DNA from: Rickettsiales bacterium
Lineage (GTDB): Bacteria > Pseudomonadota > Alphaproteobacteria > Rickettsiales > UBA1997
NCBI GenBank assembly: GCA_017620845.1
Contig: JAGAUJ010000028.1
Coordinates: 25,162 to 89,161, forward strand
Direction: 5' to 3'
Length of the DNA: 64,000 nucleotides
In this document: in pieces, positions 19,139 to 27,904 of the stretch
How the letters are laid out: every line of letters begins with the position of its first letter
How positions within the stretch are numbered: position 1 is the first letter of the stretch
The notes under the pieces: model-generated
The model's database searches: none
Told to the model about the DNA's origin: nothing
Seen by the model: the letters and a program-made list of their open reading frames with translations, nothing else
Position numbers and translations under genes: made by a program

Positions 19139-20506
19139 CTAATAAACAGATATATCGCCACCCAATCCTAAGTTATTGCCCAGCGCTCTTCTTTGTTGTT
19201 CTTTTTCTAAATGTGTTGTAGGTTCTGGTTCCGATTCTTGTTGTTCCTTTGGATTTTCTTGTTTTGGTTGATTTTGTGGTTGTATTATTACTGGTTTTGT
19301 ATTTTCATTATCAGCAAAAGGGAATGGTAACGGGTCTGTTGATGGACCAGTTGGTTTTTGTGTTTCTTCTGTTGGGTTATTTGGATTTTGTGTATTTGGA
19401 TTTTGTTTTTTATTATCTGATTCTTGTCCTAATGTGTCATTTTCTATTTTTTGTTCACCAGTAGGTGCTGGTTTTGGTGCTTCATTTTGCAGTGTTTCTT
19501 CACCATCAGTAACTTTTAGTTGTTCTTCTGATTGTTTTTCTTTCTTTGGAAATTCTATAGGTTTAGTATAATTTTCTAAATATTTTAAAACACCATAAAA
19601 TTGTTTATTTTTTGATTCAACATATTTTTCTTGTAATTTCTTTGCATAAGGTATAATTTCTTCATCAACAGTTTTTCTATATTTTTCACATACTGTATAT
19701 ATTGGTTCTACACCACTTGCATCAAGAATATATATTATTACAAATATAAAGCCAAGTAAAGGATTTGAAGCTACTAATGCAGTTACACCAACCGCTTCTG
19801 CTGCTTTAATCGCACATTCTGTCATTTCTCCCCAATTGTTTTCTGATAGTTTTTGCTTATTTTCTATTGCATTCATTGTTTTTTGTGCCATGTGACTAAG
19901 GACTTTTGGTTCTGTTAATGTTTGTCGTTTTTTCTTTTCTTCTTGTTTAGCGATTAGTTTATCCCATTCTTCACGAATTTTTAATATTTCACCAAAATTC
20001 TCATTAAGTCTATCTTCGCCATATCTATTTTTGTATATATTTAGCATTATATCAAGTTTTTTTCTTGATTTATTATATGTTTCTTTTTGTTCTGGTTTAT
20101 CTTTTATTTCTTTAAGAAATTCTTTAAAAAATGAATGAATTTTTTTTATAAACTTATCTTCATTATGAGACATATTGTCCACTTCATGTGTAAGATTATA
20201 AGTTTCCATTATTTCTGCAAGAGTTTGAATATGTTCTGGTTTATCACATCTATCTTCATATTTATATAATGCCGTTCTCAATTGTTCTATTTCTTCTGTA
20301 AATGGTTCTCCATTCTGAATATGTTGTTTTATTAAATCATATTGTGAGTTTATTAATTCAAATAACTCATCTTTATCTTCTGTTTCGTTTATTTTATCAA
20401 GAAAACTTATATCTGTATTACTATCAGTATTATCTTCTATTACATCGTTTGTATATTTTTCTACTTGTTTTGCATCTTGTGGTGGATTTTGTATAATGTC
20501 AGTCAT
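19139..20506 (-). CDS. Hypothetical protein with helical N-terminus, one hydrophobic segment and Pro/Gln/Asn-rich tail
   Basis: A 455-aa protein that I do not recognise. Residues 1-225 are charged and mostly helical, likely coiled coil (FKEFLKEIKDKPEQKETYN and similar). A single hydrophobic hairpin at about 235-262 (ALVASNPLLGFIFVIIYIL) could insert in a membrane. A second helical block follows to about 320. The last 130 residues are low complexity, rich in Pro, Gln, Asn and Glu (NPNTQNPNNPTEETQKP), and end GLGGDISVY. There is no signal peptide. A standalone gene with this architecture resembles secreted effectors or cell-envelope proteins of host-associated bacteria, but that is inference. 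Long gaps on both sides suggest its own promoter. Confidence 0.65.
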   Translation of the reverse strand: MTDIIQNPPQDAKQVEKYTNDVIEDNTDSNTDISFLDKINETEDKDELFELINSQYDLIKQHIQNGEPFTEEIEQLRTALYKYEDRCDKPEHIQTLAEIMETYNLTHEVDNMSHNEDKFIKKIHSFFKEFLKEIKDKPEQKETYNKSRKKLDIMLNIYKNRYGEDRLNENFGEILKIREEWDKLIAKQEEKKKRQTLTEPKVLSHMAQKTMNAIENKQKLSENNWGEMTECAIKAAEAVGVTALVASNPLLGFIFVIIYILDASGVEPIYTVCEKYRKTVDEEIIPYAKKLQEKYVESKNKQFYGVLKYLENYTKPIEFPKKEKQSEEQLKVTDGEETLQNEAPKPAPTGEQKIENDTLGQESDNKKQNPNTQNPNNPTEETQKPTGPSTDPLPFPFADNENTKPVIIQPQNQPKQENPKEQQESEPEPTTHLEKEQQRRALGNNLGLGGDISVY

Positions 20507-20615
20507 AATATAATAATAAAATTTATTAATTAGAATTATAACTAATTTTTACAATAAGTCAAGACAATTTATTATAATTATTTGTAATAGTTGTATTTTT
20601 TATGTTTTTATAATA

Positions 20616-21122
20616 TTAATATATTTTTTTACTTAATAATAGAATTTCGCCACTATATTCATTAACTTCATTTTTTTCAAAAGAAGAAATTTTTTCAATA
20701 TTCCAGTCTTTCATATCTAATTTAGGAAAAAAACTATCTGCACCACCATCAAAATCAGTTTTTGTCAAATAAATATTATCCACTAAATTATTTTCCAAAA
20801 AAAAATTATATATTGTAGCACCGCCGCACACAAAAAGTTCAGTTTCTCCGTTATTTTTTGCAAAATCTATTGCTTTATAAGAGCAATCAAAAATCAAACA
20901 CTCATCTGGTGCAACAAAATTTGTATTTCTTGTTATTATCATATTTGTTCTTTTAGGAAGTGCTTTACCTATTGATTCAAATGTTTTTCTTCCCATTAAA
21001 ATATGATGATTTAATGTTAAATTTTTAAAATGTTTAAGGTCATCTTTTATGTTCCAAAGTAATTTATTGCCTTTGCCTATTTGATTGTTTTTGCCAATTG
21101 CTACAACTATTGATATTTTCAT
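20616..21122 (-). CDS. folA: Dihydrofolate reductase
   Basis: A 168-aa enzyme reducing dihydrofolate to tetrahydrofolate with NADPH. ISIVVAIGKNNQIGKGNKLLW is the N-terminal strand and Met20-type loop. DDLKHFKNLT carries the conserved catalytic Asp. HILMGRKTFESIGKALP is the cofactor-binding block, and ELFVCGGATIYNFFL the second NADPH motif. Length is typical for bacterial DHFR. No thymidylate synthase gene is adjacent. It is divergent from rpe with about 100 bases between the starts. Confidence 0.95.
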   Translation of the reverse strand: MKISIVVAIGKNNQIGKGNKLLWNIKDDLKHFKNLTLNHHILMGRKTFESIGKALPKRTNMIITRNTNFVAPDECLIFDCSYKAIDFAKNNGETELFVCGGATIYNFFLENNLVDNIYLTKTDFDGGADSFFPKLDMKDWNIEKISSFEKNEVNEYSGEILLLSKKIY

Positions 21123-21225
21123 AATTTTTTGTTTTATTTATTAAACCGAGTTTATGTATTTAAAAAATAATTGCAATATTGAATTTAAAAAATATCATTT
21201 ATCTAAACAATAATCTTATACAATT

Positions 21226-21873
21226 ATGAACACAATTAAAATTTCCCCTTCCATACTATCTGCAGATTTTTCCATTTTAAAAGAGGAAATACAAAAGCTT
21301 GAAAGCGCAGACTACATACACATAGACGTTATGGACGGACATTTTGTTCCAAATTTAACCTTTGGTGCAAAACTCATAAAAGACATAAGAAAATACACAA
21401 AACAAGTTTTTGACGTGCATTTAATGGTAGAAAATCCAGATGACTATATTTTGCCAATGGTTGATGCTGGTGCAGACATAATAACTATACATCAAGAGTC
21501 TTGTATTCATATTGAAAGAACTATACAAACAATCAAAAAAAACAATGTAAGAGCAGGTTTATCACTTGTTCCAACAACTAATGAAAATGTTTTAAAATAC
21601 ATTTTAAATGATTTAGATTTAGTTTTAATTATGACAGTTAATCCAGGTTTCGGTGGGCAAAAATTTATAACTTTACAATTAGAAAAAATTAAAAATGTTA
21701 GAGAAATGATTAGTAAAACCGGAAAAGATATAGATTTAGAAGTTGATGGTGGAATTAACAATGTAACCGCAAAAGATGTTATAAATGCTGGTGCCAATGT
21801 TTTAGTTGCTGGTTCATATGTTTTTAATTCCGCTGATTATACAGATGCGATTAATAGTTTAAGAAATATGTAA
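21226..21873 (+). CDS. rpe: Ribulose-phosphate 3-epimerase
   Basis: A 215-aa TIM-barrel enzyme interconverting ribulose-5-phosphate and xylulose-5-phosphate. KISPSILSADFSIL, IHIDVMDGHFVPNLTFG (metal-binding His and Asp) and FDVHLMVENP are present. VNPGFGGQKF is the phosphate-binding loop, and LEVDGGINNVTAKDVINAGAN the second metal Asp and phosphate region. Length is normal. xseA starts 1 base after the stop, so the two are cotranscribed. Confidence 0.96.
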   Translation: MNTIKISPSILSADFSILKEEIQKLESADYIHIDVMDGHFVPNLTFGAKLIKDIRKYTKQVFDVHLMVENPDDYILPMVDAGADIITIHQESCIHIERTIQTIKKNNVRAGLSLVPTTNENVLKYILNDLDLVLIMTVNPGFGGQKFITLQLEKIKNVREMISKTGKDIDLEVDGGINNVTAKDVINAGANVLVAGSYVFNSADYTDAINSLRNM

Positions 21874-21874
21874 A

Positions 21875-22999
21875 ATGAAAGATTTAATACCACAATATAC
21901 AGTTAGTGAACTTGTAAATTCAATAAAAACAGTTTTAGAGGGTGCTTTTTATTATATTAAATTAACTGGTGAAATAAGTAGTTTTAAATTATTTACAAGT
22001 GGACATATATATTTTAATTTAAAAGATGAAAATGCCTTAATCAATATTGTTATGTTTAAAAATTCACAAGATAAAAATATTTTGCTTGAAGATGGTTTAA
22101 ATGTTTTAATTTATGGAAGACTTACAATTTATAAAGACAGATCTAATTATCAAATAATAGCGGAAAAAGTAGAAATTAATGAAAAAGGAAGTTTGATAAA
22201 AATAATAGAAGAAAGGAAAAAGAAACTTGAAGCGGAAGGCTTGTTTGATAGTAAATATAAAAAACAGATAAAAACACCACCAAAAAGTGTTGGAATAATA
22301 ACTGCAAAAAATGGTGCCGCTATAAAAGATATTGAGGTTAGATTAAAGGATAGATTGTTAATTGATAATATTATTTTATACCCTTCATTAGTGCAAGGAC
22401 AGGAAGCAGATAAGAGTATAATAAAAGGAATAAAATATTTTAATGAAATTGAAAAAGTTGATATAATTGTAATAACGAGAGGTGGTGGTTCAGCAGAGGA
22501 TTTGATGTGTTTTAATAGTGAGTTGTTGGCAAGGGAAGTTTTTAATTCAAAAATACCAATAATTTCTGCTGTTGGGCACGAAATTGATTGGACTATTATT
22601 GATTATGTAGCAGATTTACGGTTGCCTACACCTACGGCAGTTGCAGAATATTTAAGTCCTTTAAAAAGTGTTTTAAATGAAAGATTGGATTTTATTTTTA
22701 AGAAAATTATTACTGTTGTGAGTAGAATTTATAATATTTTTGAGAAAAATATTGATGTTTTGTGGAGGCAAATAATTTATACTGTAAAACAAAATTTTTT
22801 AGATAAAAAATATAGGTATAAATTAGTAAGTTTAAAGTTGGAAAGTTTTAATAGAGATAAAATATTAAAACTTGGTTATGCAATTGTTAGAAAAAATAGT
22901 AAAATAATAAATTGTAATACTGAAATTGTTGATGAAGATATTATTGAAATAGAACTATATAAGAAAAAGTTTAAGATTGTTGTTAAAGAAGTATTGTAA
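21875..22999 (+). CDS. xseA: Exodeoxyribonuclease VII large subunit
   Basis: Catalytic subunit of the single-strand exonuclease VII. The N-terminal OB fold reads YTVSELVNSIKTVLEG and SGHIYFNLKDENALI. The catalytic domain has VGIITAKNGAAIKDIEVRL, VIVITRGGGSAEDLMCFN and SAVGHEIDWTIIDYVADLR, followed by PTPTAVAE. At 374 aa it is about 80 residues shorter than E. coli XseA: the coiled-coil portion after residue 260 is reduced, though the C-terminal strand segment (LKLGYAIVRK) is kept. The small subunit xseB is not seen in the window. The stop lies 11 bases from the convergent NrdG-like gene. Confidence 0.93.
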   Translation: MKDLIPQYTVSELVNSIKTVLEGAFYYIKLTGEISSFKLFTSGHIYFNLKDENALINIVMFKNSQDKNILLEDGLNVLIYGRLTIYKDRSNYQIIAEKVEINEKGSLIKIIEERKKKLEAEGLFDSKYKKQIKTPPKSVGIITAKNGAAIKDIEVRLKDRLLIDNIILYPSLVQGQEADKSIIKGIKYFNEIEKVDIIVITRGGGSAEDLMCFNSELLAREVFNSKIPIISAVGHEIDWTIIDYVADLRLPTPTAVAEYLSPLKSVLNERLDFIFKKIITVVSRIYNIFEKNIDVLWRQIIYTVKQNFLDKKYRYKLVSLKLESFNRDKILKLGYAIVRKNSKIINCNTEIVDEDIIEIELYKKKFKIVVKEVL

Positions 23000-23010
23000 A
23001 ATGTAAGTTT

Positions 23011-23718
23011 TTAAAAGAAATTTCTATAATCAATTTTAAAATTCTTTGGTTGTTTTATTTTTTCTTTATTTACTAAATATTCTTGATTTTCAAGATCAAC
23101 CAGTGTTGTTTTATTATCATTTCTAAAATTTTGAATATAGTAAATTTGTGAATATTTTAAATCATCTAAAATATCTATCATTTTATTTATATCTTCTTCT
23201 TGTAGTAATTTTGTATGAATTGTTGTTCTAATTTCTAAATCTACATTTTTTTCATTATTATTTTTAATAAGATATTTTAAAGTATGTTCAAAATTGTTGT
23301 ATTGGTTTTTGTCTATTTGTGTTATATTGGTAAATTTATCAATTGGTGCCTTAAAATCTAATGCTATAAAATCAACAAGTTTATTTTCAACCAATCCTTT
23401 TATAGTGTTAAAATTAAGTCCATTAGTATCAATTTTTATTTTAAAGCCTAATTTTTTTATTTCTTTTACAAAGTCAATAAAACCATCACATATAGTGCAT
23501 TCACCACCAGATAAAACAACTCCATCAAACAATCCAACTCTTTTTTGTAAAAAAGAAATAACATAATCTTTTGACAAAAAATTACTGTTTTGTTCTAAAA
23601 ATTCGGTATTATGACAAAATTTACATCTTATATTACAACCAGCAAACCAAATTATACAGGCAGTATGATTTGGGTAGTCTTGTAATGTAAATTTTGTTAT
23701 ATCGCTAATTTTTAGCAT
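23011..23718 (-). CDS. Radical-SAM activating protein, anaerobic ribonucleotide reductase type
   Basis: A 235-aa radical-SAM enzyme that would install a glycyl radical in class III ribonucleotide reductase or a related glycyl-radical enzyme. The 4Fe-4S motif is CNIRCKFC (CxxxCxxC) within WFAGCNIRCKFCHNTEF. LSGGECTICDGF is the SAM-binding GGE block. KISDITKFTLQDYPNHTACI matches the NrdG2 subfamily start. The ATG at 23718 is chosen because a longer reading would cross the hairpin terminator at 23732-23764. The reductase partner nrdD is not in the window. This is the main evidence for anaerobic or microaerobic DNA precursor synthesis. Confidence 0.85.
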   Translation of the reverse strand: MLKISDITKFTLQDYPNHTACIIWFAGCNIRCKFCHNTEFLEQNSNFLSKDYVISFLQKRVGLFDGVVLSGGECTICDGFIDFVKEIKKLGFKIKIDTNGLNFNTIKGLVENKLVDFIALDFKAPIDKFTNITQIDKNQYNNFEHTLKYLIKNNNEKNVDLEIRTTIHTKLLQEEDINKMIDILDDLKYSQIYYIQNFRNDNKTTLVDLENQEYLVNKEKIKQPKNFKIDYRNFF

Positions 23719-23731
23719 TATAATAATAAAA

Positions 23732-23764
23732 AATAATCTTATCATGATAGTAGATAAGATTATT
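23732..23764 (-). terminator. Hairpin terminator after the GcvH-like gene
   Basis: AATAATCTTATC (23732-23743) and GATAAGATTATT (23753-23764) are perfect 12-bp complements with a 9-base loop. On the minus strand a TTTTTT run follows. It lies 24 bases past the GcvH-like stop and 14 bases before the NrdG-like start, so it should separate those transcripts or act as an attenuator for the second. Confidence 0.7.
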
Positions 23765-23787
23765 AAATAAATCAATAATTTTTTAAG

Positions 23788-24168
23788 TTATAAATTTTCT
23801 AAATATTCTTCATATTCTTCTTGTGACATTAATTCTTCCTCTAATTCTTCTCTTGATTCTATAGAAATTCTATATAACCAGTTATTATCAATGTCATTTC
23901 CAAGTATTTGTTCGCAATTGTCAATTAATGAGTCATTAACATCGATGATTTCGCCGGATAATTGAGAATATAATTCAAAATTTTCATCATCATTGTAGTT
24001 TATTACACCTAATAAGTCTGTTTTACTACAAACATTTCCTATTGTTGGTAATTCCACATAGTTAACAATATTCATATTATTTATAACAAAATCTGTTACT
24101 CCTATTGTTGCTATATCATTTTCAATAACAACCCAATAATTTTCTTTTGTATAAAATAACTCTTCCAT
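23788..24168 (-). CDS. GcvH-like protein lacking the lipoyl lysine
   Basis: A 126-aa protein following glycine-cleavage H protein from end to end: LFYTKENYWVVIENDIATIG corresponds to the YTKEHEWV opening, VTDFVINNMNIVNYVELPTIG to the next strands, and ELYSQLSGEIIDVN to the LYSPVSGEVVEVN block. WLYRISIES and EEYEEYLENL match the end. The lipoyl-lysine segment ESVKAAS is replaced by NYNDDEN-type sequence with no Lys, so it cannot be lipoylated there. Length is that of true GcvH. ATG at 24168 is chosen over a TTG at 24225 because homology starts there and AAAGGAAG precedes it. It follows the Asd-like gene on the same strand. A regulatory or scaffolding role is inferred. Confidence 0.75.
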   Translation of the reverse strand: MEELFYTKENYWVVIENDIATIGVTDFVINNMNIVNYVELPTIGNVCSKTDLLGVINYNDDENFELYSQLSGEIIDVNDSLIDNCEQILGNDIDNNWLYRISIESREELEEELMSQEEYEEYLENL

Positions 24169-24214
24169 CTTCCTTTTGTAAATTAGACATTGAGGATAGA
24201 TAAGAACATTTTTT

Positions 24215-25219
24215 TTATTTTTCAAGTAAAAACTTAATTATATTTACAATATTTTTTGTATAAATTACTAAGTTATCTGCAACAGTCCATATATTTAGAG
24301 TATTTTTATTACAGATATCTTTTCTTATTCTTGAAATAAAAATTGTATCTTCTAATGATATTTCTTTTGGAGTCGCATAATTAAACTCTTCAAATCTATC
24401 TAATACTGTGATAATATCCTCATTTTTTTCAAATAAGTCATATATTTCACTTAATTCAAAGTTATTATTAAATTCTATACTTACAGATTGACAATTTCCA
24501 TTAAATATTGGCACTACTGCACAAGTTGCTGTAATGTTTATGTTTTTATTTATAATTTGTCTTGTTTCTTCTATTAATCTTGTTTCTTCTTCGTAGTGAT
24601 TGTTTGAACCAATATCCCCAATTTGTGGTAATACATTAAAAGGTATCTGTTTTTTGAACTGGACTGCTGGTAGAAAACTATTTTCATATATTTTTTTGGT
24701 ATGTAAAAATAATTCGTCCATTGCACTTTTACTGATATTTGATGCTGATTGATATGTTGATACAACAACTCTATTAATTGTATTTGTTTGTTGTAGAACA
24801 TTTAATACTTCTGTAAGTTGTATTGTTGATTGAGACGGTAGTTTTATAACATTTTTATTTGTGTGATTTTTTATATTTTTTTTGTTTATATTATAGTCTA
24901 CAAGTGGTATATTGTTGTCTTGGTTAAAATAATTACTTCCGTCTAAAACTATACAATTGTTTTCTATAAAATCGTATATGTATTTTTCAGTTAATTCTTT
25001 TCTAACACAAAAAACTGCTATGTTTGTATTATTAAAATCATTGTAGTTATTTATGTTTTGAATTGTTATTGTATCATCATTAAATGACACTTCTTTATTT
25101 TCTAATTCAAATGTTGACAATAATTTTATATTATTTTTTGTGATTTTAGGGCTACTTTCTATATTTTTTAAAATATTTGTAAAAATATTCTTGTCTTCTG
25201 TAAATATTACTATATTCAT
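24215..25219 (-). CDS. Aspartate-semialdehyde dehydrogenase homologue with lost active site
   Basis: A 334-aa protein colinear with Asd: CIVLDGSNYF (DNSSAFR region), NIPLVDYNIN, STIQLTEVLNVL, RVVVSTYQSASNISKSAMDEL, FNVLPQIGD, TRLIEETRQII, and TLNIWTVADNL near the end. Key residues are changed. The nucleophile Cys of the PNCST motif is Gln (Q130 in LPSQSTIQL). The substrate Arg of RVPV is Val (V235). The catalytic His of GHS is Asn (N242 in FNGNCQS). The N-terminal GATG nucleotide loop is FTEDKN. The C-terminal KGAA is also lost. The frame is intact and the fold-determining blocks are kept, so I infer a selected pseudoenzyme. It is probably cotranscribed with the GcvH-like gene. Confidence 0.75.
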   Translation of the reverse strand: MNIVIFTEDKNIFTNILKNIESSPKITKNNIKLLSTFELENKEVSFNDDTITIQNINNYNDFNNTNIAVFCVRKELTEKYIYDFIENNCIVLDGSNYFNQDNNIPLVDYNINKKNIKNHTNKNVIKLPSQSTIQLTEVLNVLQQTNTINRVVVSTYQSASNISKSAMDELFLHTKKIYENSFLPAVQFKKQIPFNVLPQIGDIGSNNHYEEETRLIEETRQIINKNINITATCAVVPIFNGNCQSVSIEFNNNFELSEIYDLFEKNEDIITVLDRFEEFNYATPKEISLEDTIFISRIRKDICNKNTLNIWTVADNLVIYTKNIVNIIKFLLEK

Positions 25220-25334
25220 AAAATATGTTTATTATTAATTTTGTTATTAGTGTATTTTACTCAATAAAAAAATCAATTGAAAATTTATAATTAGTTTATA
25301 ATATATATTTAGTGTATTTATTTAAATTGTTTTT

Positions 25335-26000
25335 ATGGCTAACAAGAAGGAGAATTTAAAGTTAAGAACTTGGTATTCTAATAGGTATCAAGTTGTGCTT
25401 GTGCAGAAAAAATTATTGTCTTTTTTTAGTATATTTTCTATTGCTACTGTTGTAATAGCAGTTATTTTTGTTAAACAATTTACAGAATCTAAATCCTTTG
25501 AGCCATATGTTATTGAATTGGAAGAAAAGACTGGTATTATGACTGTTGTTGAAAATCTTAATGGTTCAAATTTAATTGCGGATGAGGCAGTGAAAAGGTC
25601 TTATATATTTTCATTTTTAAATGTTGCTGAGGGTTATAATTATGTGACATTTAATAAAGATAGAAAGACATTGTTATTGTTTTCAAGTGGAAATGTTTAT
25701 AAACAACTATATAATAAATATAGTATAAGAAATGAAACAAGTATTGTAAATTCATTGAAAGAGAAGGGAACAATGGATATAAAAATAAAATCTATTTTGT
25801 TTAATACACCAACTATTGCGACAGTTAGATTTATAGTGTATAATACAAGACCATCAAAGTTATATCCAGCAGAAGTGCATAAAATAGCGGAAATACAATT
25901 TCAGTTTGTTGATATGAAACTCAATACTGACGATAGGTATATTAATCCATTGGGTTTTCAAGTTATTAAATATACTGTTGGTGAAGATATTAATATTTAA
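25335..26000 (+). CDS. virB8: Type IV secretion inner-membrane protein VirB8
   Basis: A 221-aa bitopic inner-membrane component of the VirB/D4 translocation channel. A short cytoplasmic N-terminus (residues 1-27), one membrane helix (about 28-49, FFSIFSIATVVIAVIFV) and a periplasmic NTF2-like domain. KTGIMTVVENL and the later YNTRPSKLYPAEVHKIAEIQFQF, then INPLGFQVIKYTV, are typical of rickettsial-type VirB8. Length is normal. virB9 starts within 12 bases. No virB10 or virB11 follows, since the next gene is prfA. Confidence 0.88.
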   Translation: MANKKENLKLRTWYSNRYQVVLVQKKLLSFFSIFSIATVVIAVIFVKQFTESKSFEPYVIELEEKTGIMTVVENLNGSNLIADEAVKRSYIFSFLNVAEGYNYVTFNKDRKTLLLFSSGNVYKQLYNKYSIRNETSIVNSLKEKGTMDIKIKSILFNTPTIATVRFIVYNTRPSKLYPAEVHKIAEIQFQFVDMKLNTDDRYINPLGFQVIKYTVGEDINI

Positions 26001-26011
26001 AAGTTATGTAT

Positions 26012-26794
26012 ATGAAAAAGTGCTTATATTTTATATGTTTATTTTATTTTATTTTTGTTGGTATTGTGAAAGCCGATACAGAATTGCCAACTACAATAGA
26101 TTCAAGAATTAAGACTATAATATATAATCCAAATGAGGTTATAGAATTAACTTTTCATTATGGTTTTCAATCATTTATAGAATTTGAAGAGGATGAAGAA
26201 ATAGAAGTTATTTCACTTGGTGAGTCTTTCCCTTGGAAAATAACACCTGTTGGTAAAAGAATGTTTATAAGACCAATGCAAATAAATACAAATACTAATA
26301 TGACAGTTATAACAACAAAAAGAACATATATGTTCCAATTAACTGCTGATAGTTATGAAGGTAAGGGTGATGAAGAATTAATTTATTCAGTTAGATTTTT
26401 TTATCCAGATGCAAATACAACAAAAACTCCACAATTTAAAGAAGCAAAATATTCAAATGCAAGTAGTTTAGATCTTGAAACAAGTTCCGAAAAAGATAGT
26501 GTTTTGGATAATTTTAAGAAGGGAACTGTCTTAAATTTTGATTATTCTATGACTGGCGAAAATAGAACAATTGCTTTAAAGAAGGCTTTTGATGATGGTA
26601 TTAATACATATTTTGAGTTTGGTGATCCTAACTTTATTCCAGTTATTCACGTTGTTGATGTTAATGGTAACGAGGAAATTGTAAAATATTTTAGAGATGG
26701 ACCATATATAGTTGTAAATACTGTAAAAATGCAATTTTCTTTAAGAATTACAGGGCAAGTATTGTGTGTATTTAATAATTCAATGTTATATTAA
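26012..26794 (+). CDS. virB9: Type IV secretion outer-membrane core protein VirB9
   Basis: A 260-aa periplasmic and outer-membrane component of the VirB core complex. A signal peptide (about residues 1-20, KKCLYFICLFYFIFVG, then KA-D) is followed by the VirB9/CagX N-domain: SRIKTIIYNPNEVIELTFHYGFQSFIEF, with EIEVISLGESFPWKI. The C-domain has NRTIALKKAFDDGINTYFEF and GPYIVVNTVKMQFSLR. A second ATG 6 bases upstream (26006) is equally possible. It pairs with virB8 upstream and lies 9 bases before prfA. Rickettsiales often carry duplicated, dispersed virB8 and virB9 genes. Confidence 0.88.
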   Translation: MKKCLYFICLFYFIFVGIVKADTELPTTIDSRIKTIIYNPNEVIELTFHYGFQSFIEFEEDEEIEVISLGESFPWKITPVGKRMFIRPMQINTNTNMTVITTKRTYMFQLTADSYEGKGDEELIYSVRFFYPDANTTKTPQFKEAKYSNASSLDLETSSEKDSVLDNFKKGTVLNFDYSMTGENRTIALKKAFDDGINTYFEFGDPNFIPVIHVVDVNGNEEIVKYFRDGPYIVVNTVKMQFSLRITGQVLCVFNNSMLY

Positions 26795-26803
26795 GGGTTA
26801 AAA

Positions 26804-27880
26804 ATGAGTTTTGAAGATAAATTAAAAGATATTAAAGAAAAATATGAAATTATTGGCAAGAAATTATTAGATCCAAATATATCTGGTGGCGATTTTGCTA
26901 AATTATCTAAGGAATATTCTGATCTTGGTGCAATATATACAAAAATAAATGAATATTTTGGTGCTATAAATAATATAAAAGAAGCAGAGGAAATTTTAGC
27001 AGATAAAGATGTTGATCAAGATTTTAGAAAAATGGCAAATGATGATATAGTTGAAAACAATAAAAAATTACCAATAATCAAAAAGGAATTGGAAATTTTG
27101 CTTTTACCAAAAGATGAAGCAGATGAAAAAAATGCTATTTTGGAAATAAGAGCTGGAACTGGTGGGGATGAAGCGGCACTTTTTGCTGGAACATTATTTA
27201 AAATGTATCAAAAGTATGCTGAAAGAAAGAATTGGAAGTTTGAGGTTATGGAAATGTCAAGTAGTGATCTTGGCGGCATAAAAGAGGCTACAATTACTAT
27301 AACTGGTAAAAATGTATTTAGACAATTAAAGTTTGAATCTGGTGGACATAGAGTTCAAAGAGTTCCAGAAACTGAATCAAAAGGTAGAGTTCATACTTCT
27401 GCTGCAACTGTTGCAGTGTTGCCGGAAGTTGAAGACGTTGATATAAAAATTGATGATAAAGATTTAGAAATAACTGTATGTAGGGCAGGAGGTCCAGGTG
27501 GACAGTGTGTAAATACAACAGATAGTGCAGTTAGAATAGTTCATTTGCCAACCGGAATAACAGTTAGACAACAAGAAGAAAAATCACAACATCAAAATAA
27601 AGAGAAAGCAATGAAGTTATTGAGGGCTAAACTCTATGAGATGGAAAGAACAAAAAGAGATAGTGAAAGGGCAGCAACAAGAAAAGAACAGGTTGGAACT
27701 GGTGATAGATCTGATAAAATTAGAACTTATAACTATCCGCAAGGAAGGGTTACTGATCATAGAATAAATTTGACATTGTATAAAATAGAGCAAATTACTA
27801 ATGAGGGTGATTTGGATGAAATTATTGATGCTTTGATTGCGGATGATGAAGCAAGAAAAATAAATGAACAAAATTATTAA
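26804..27880 (+). CDS. prfA: Peptide chain release factor 1
   Basis: A 358-aa factor that terminates at UAA and UAG. The catalytic GGQ is in CRAGGPGGQCVNTTDSAV. The codon-recognition tripeptide P-E-T lies in VQRVPETESKGRVHTSA, the PxT form of RF1 and not the SPF of RF2. ILEIRAGTGGDEAALFAGTL and RTYNYPQGRVTDHRI are family blocks. AAGGG precedes the ATG. Its position just after virB9 makes it look like part of the same transcript, an odd pairing of translation and secretion genes. The prmC methylase is not seen. Confidence 0.97.
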   Translation: MSFEDKLKDIKEKYEIIGKKLLDPNISGGDFAKLSKEYSDLGAIYTKINEYFGAINNIKEAEEILADKDVDQDFRKMANDDIVENNKKLPIIKKELEILLLPKDEADEKNAILEIRAGTGGDEAALFAGTLFKMYQKYAERKNWKFEVMEMSSSDLGGIKEATITITGKNVFRQLKFESGGHRVQRVPETESKGRVHTSAATVAVLPEVEDVDIKIDDKDLEITVCRAGGPGGQCVNTTDSAVRIVHLPTGITVRQQEEKSQHQNKEKAMKLLRAKLYEMERTKRDSERAATRKEQVGTGDRSDKIRTYNYPQGRVTDHRINLTLYKIEQITNEGDLDEIIDALIADDEARKINEQNY

Positions 27881-27904
27881 TAATTTCTTAAAGGGGTTGT
27901 TGTA

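Noticed and set aside
23719..23775. Upstream start extending the NrdG-like protein by 19 residues
   Set aside because: It would cross the 12-bp hairpin terminator and adds a hydrophobic stretch unlike the family.
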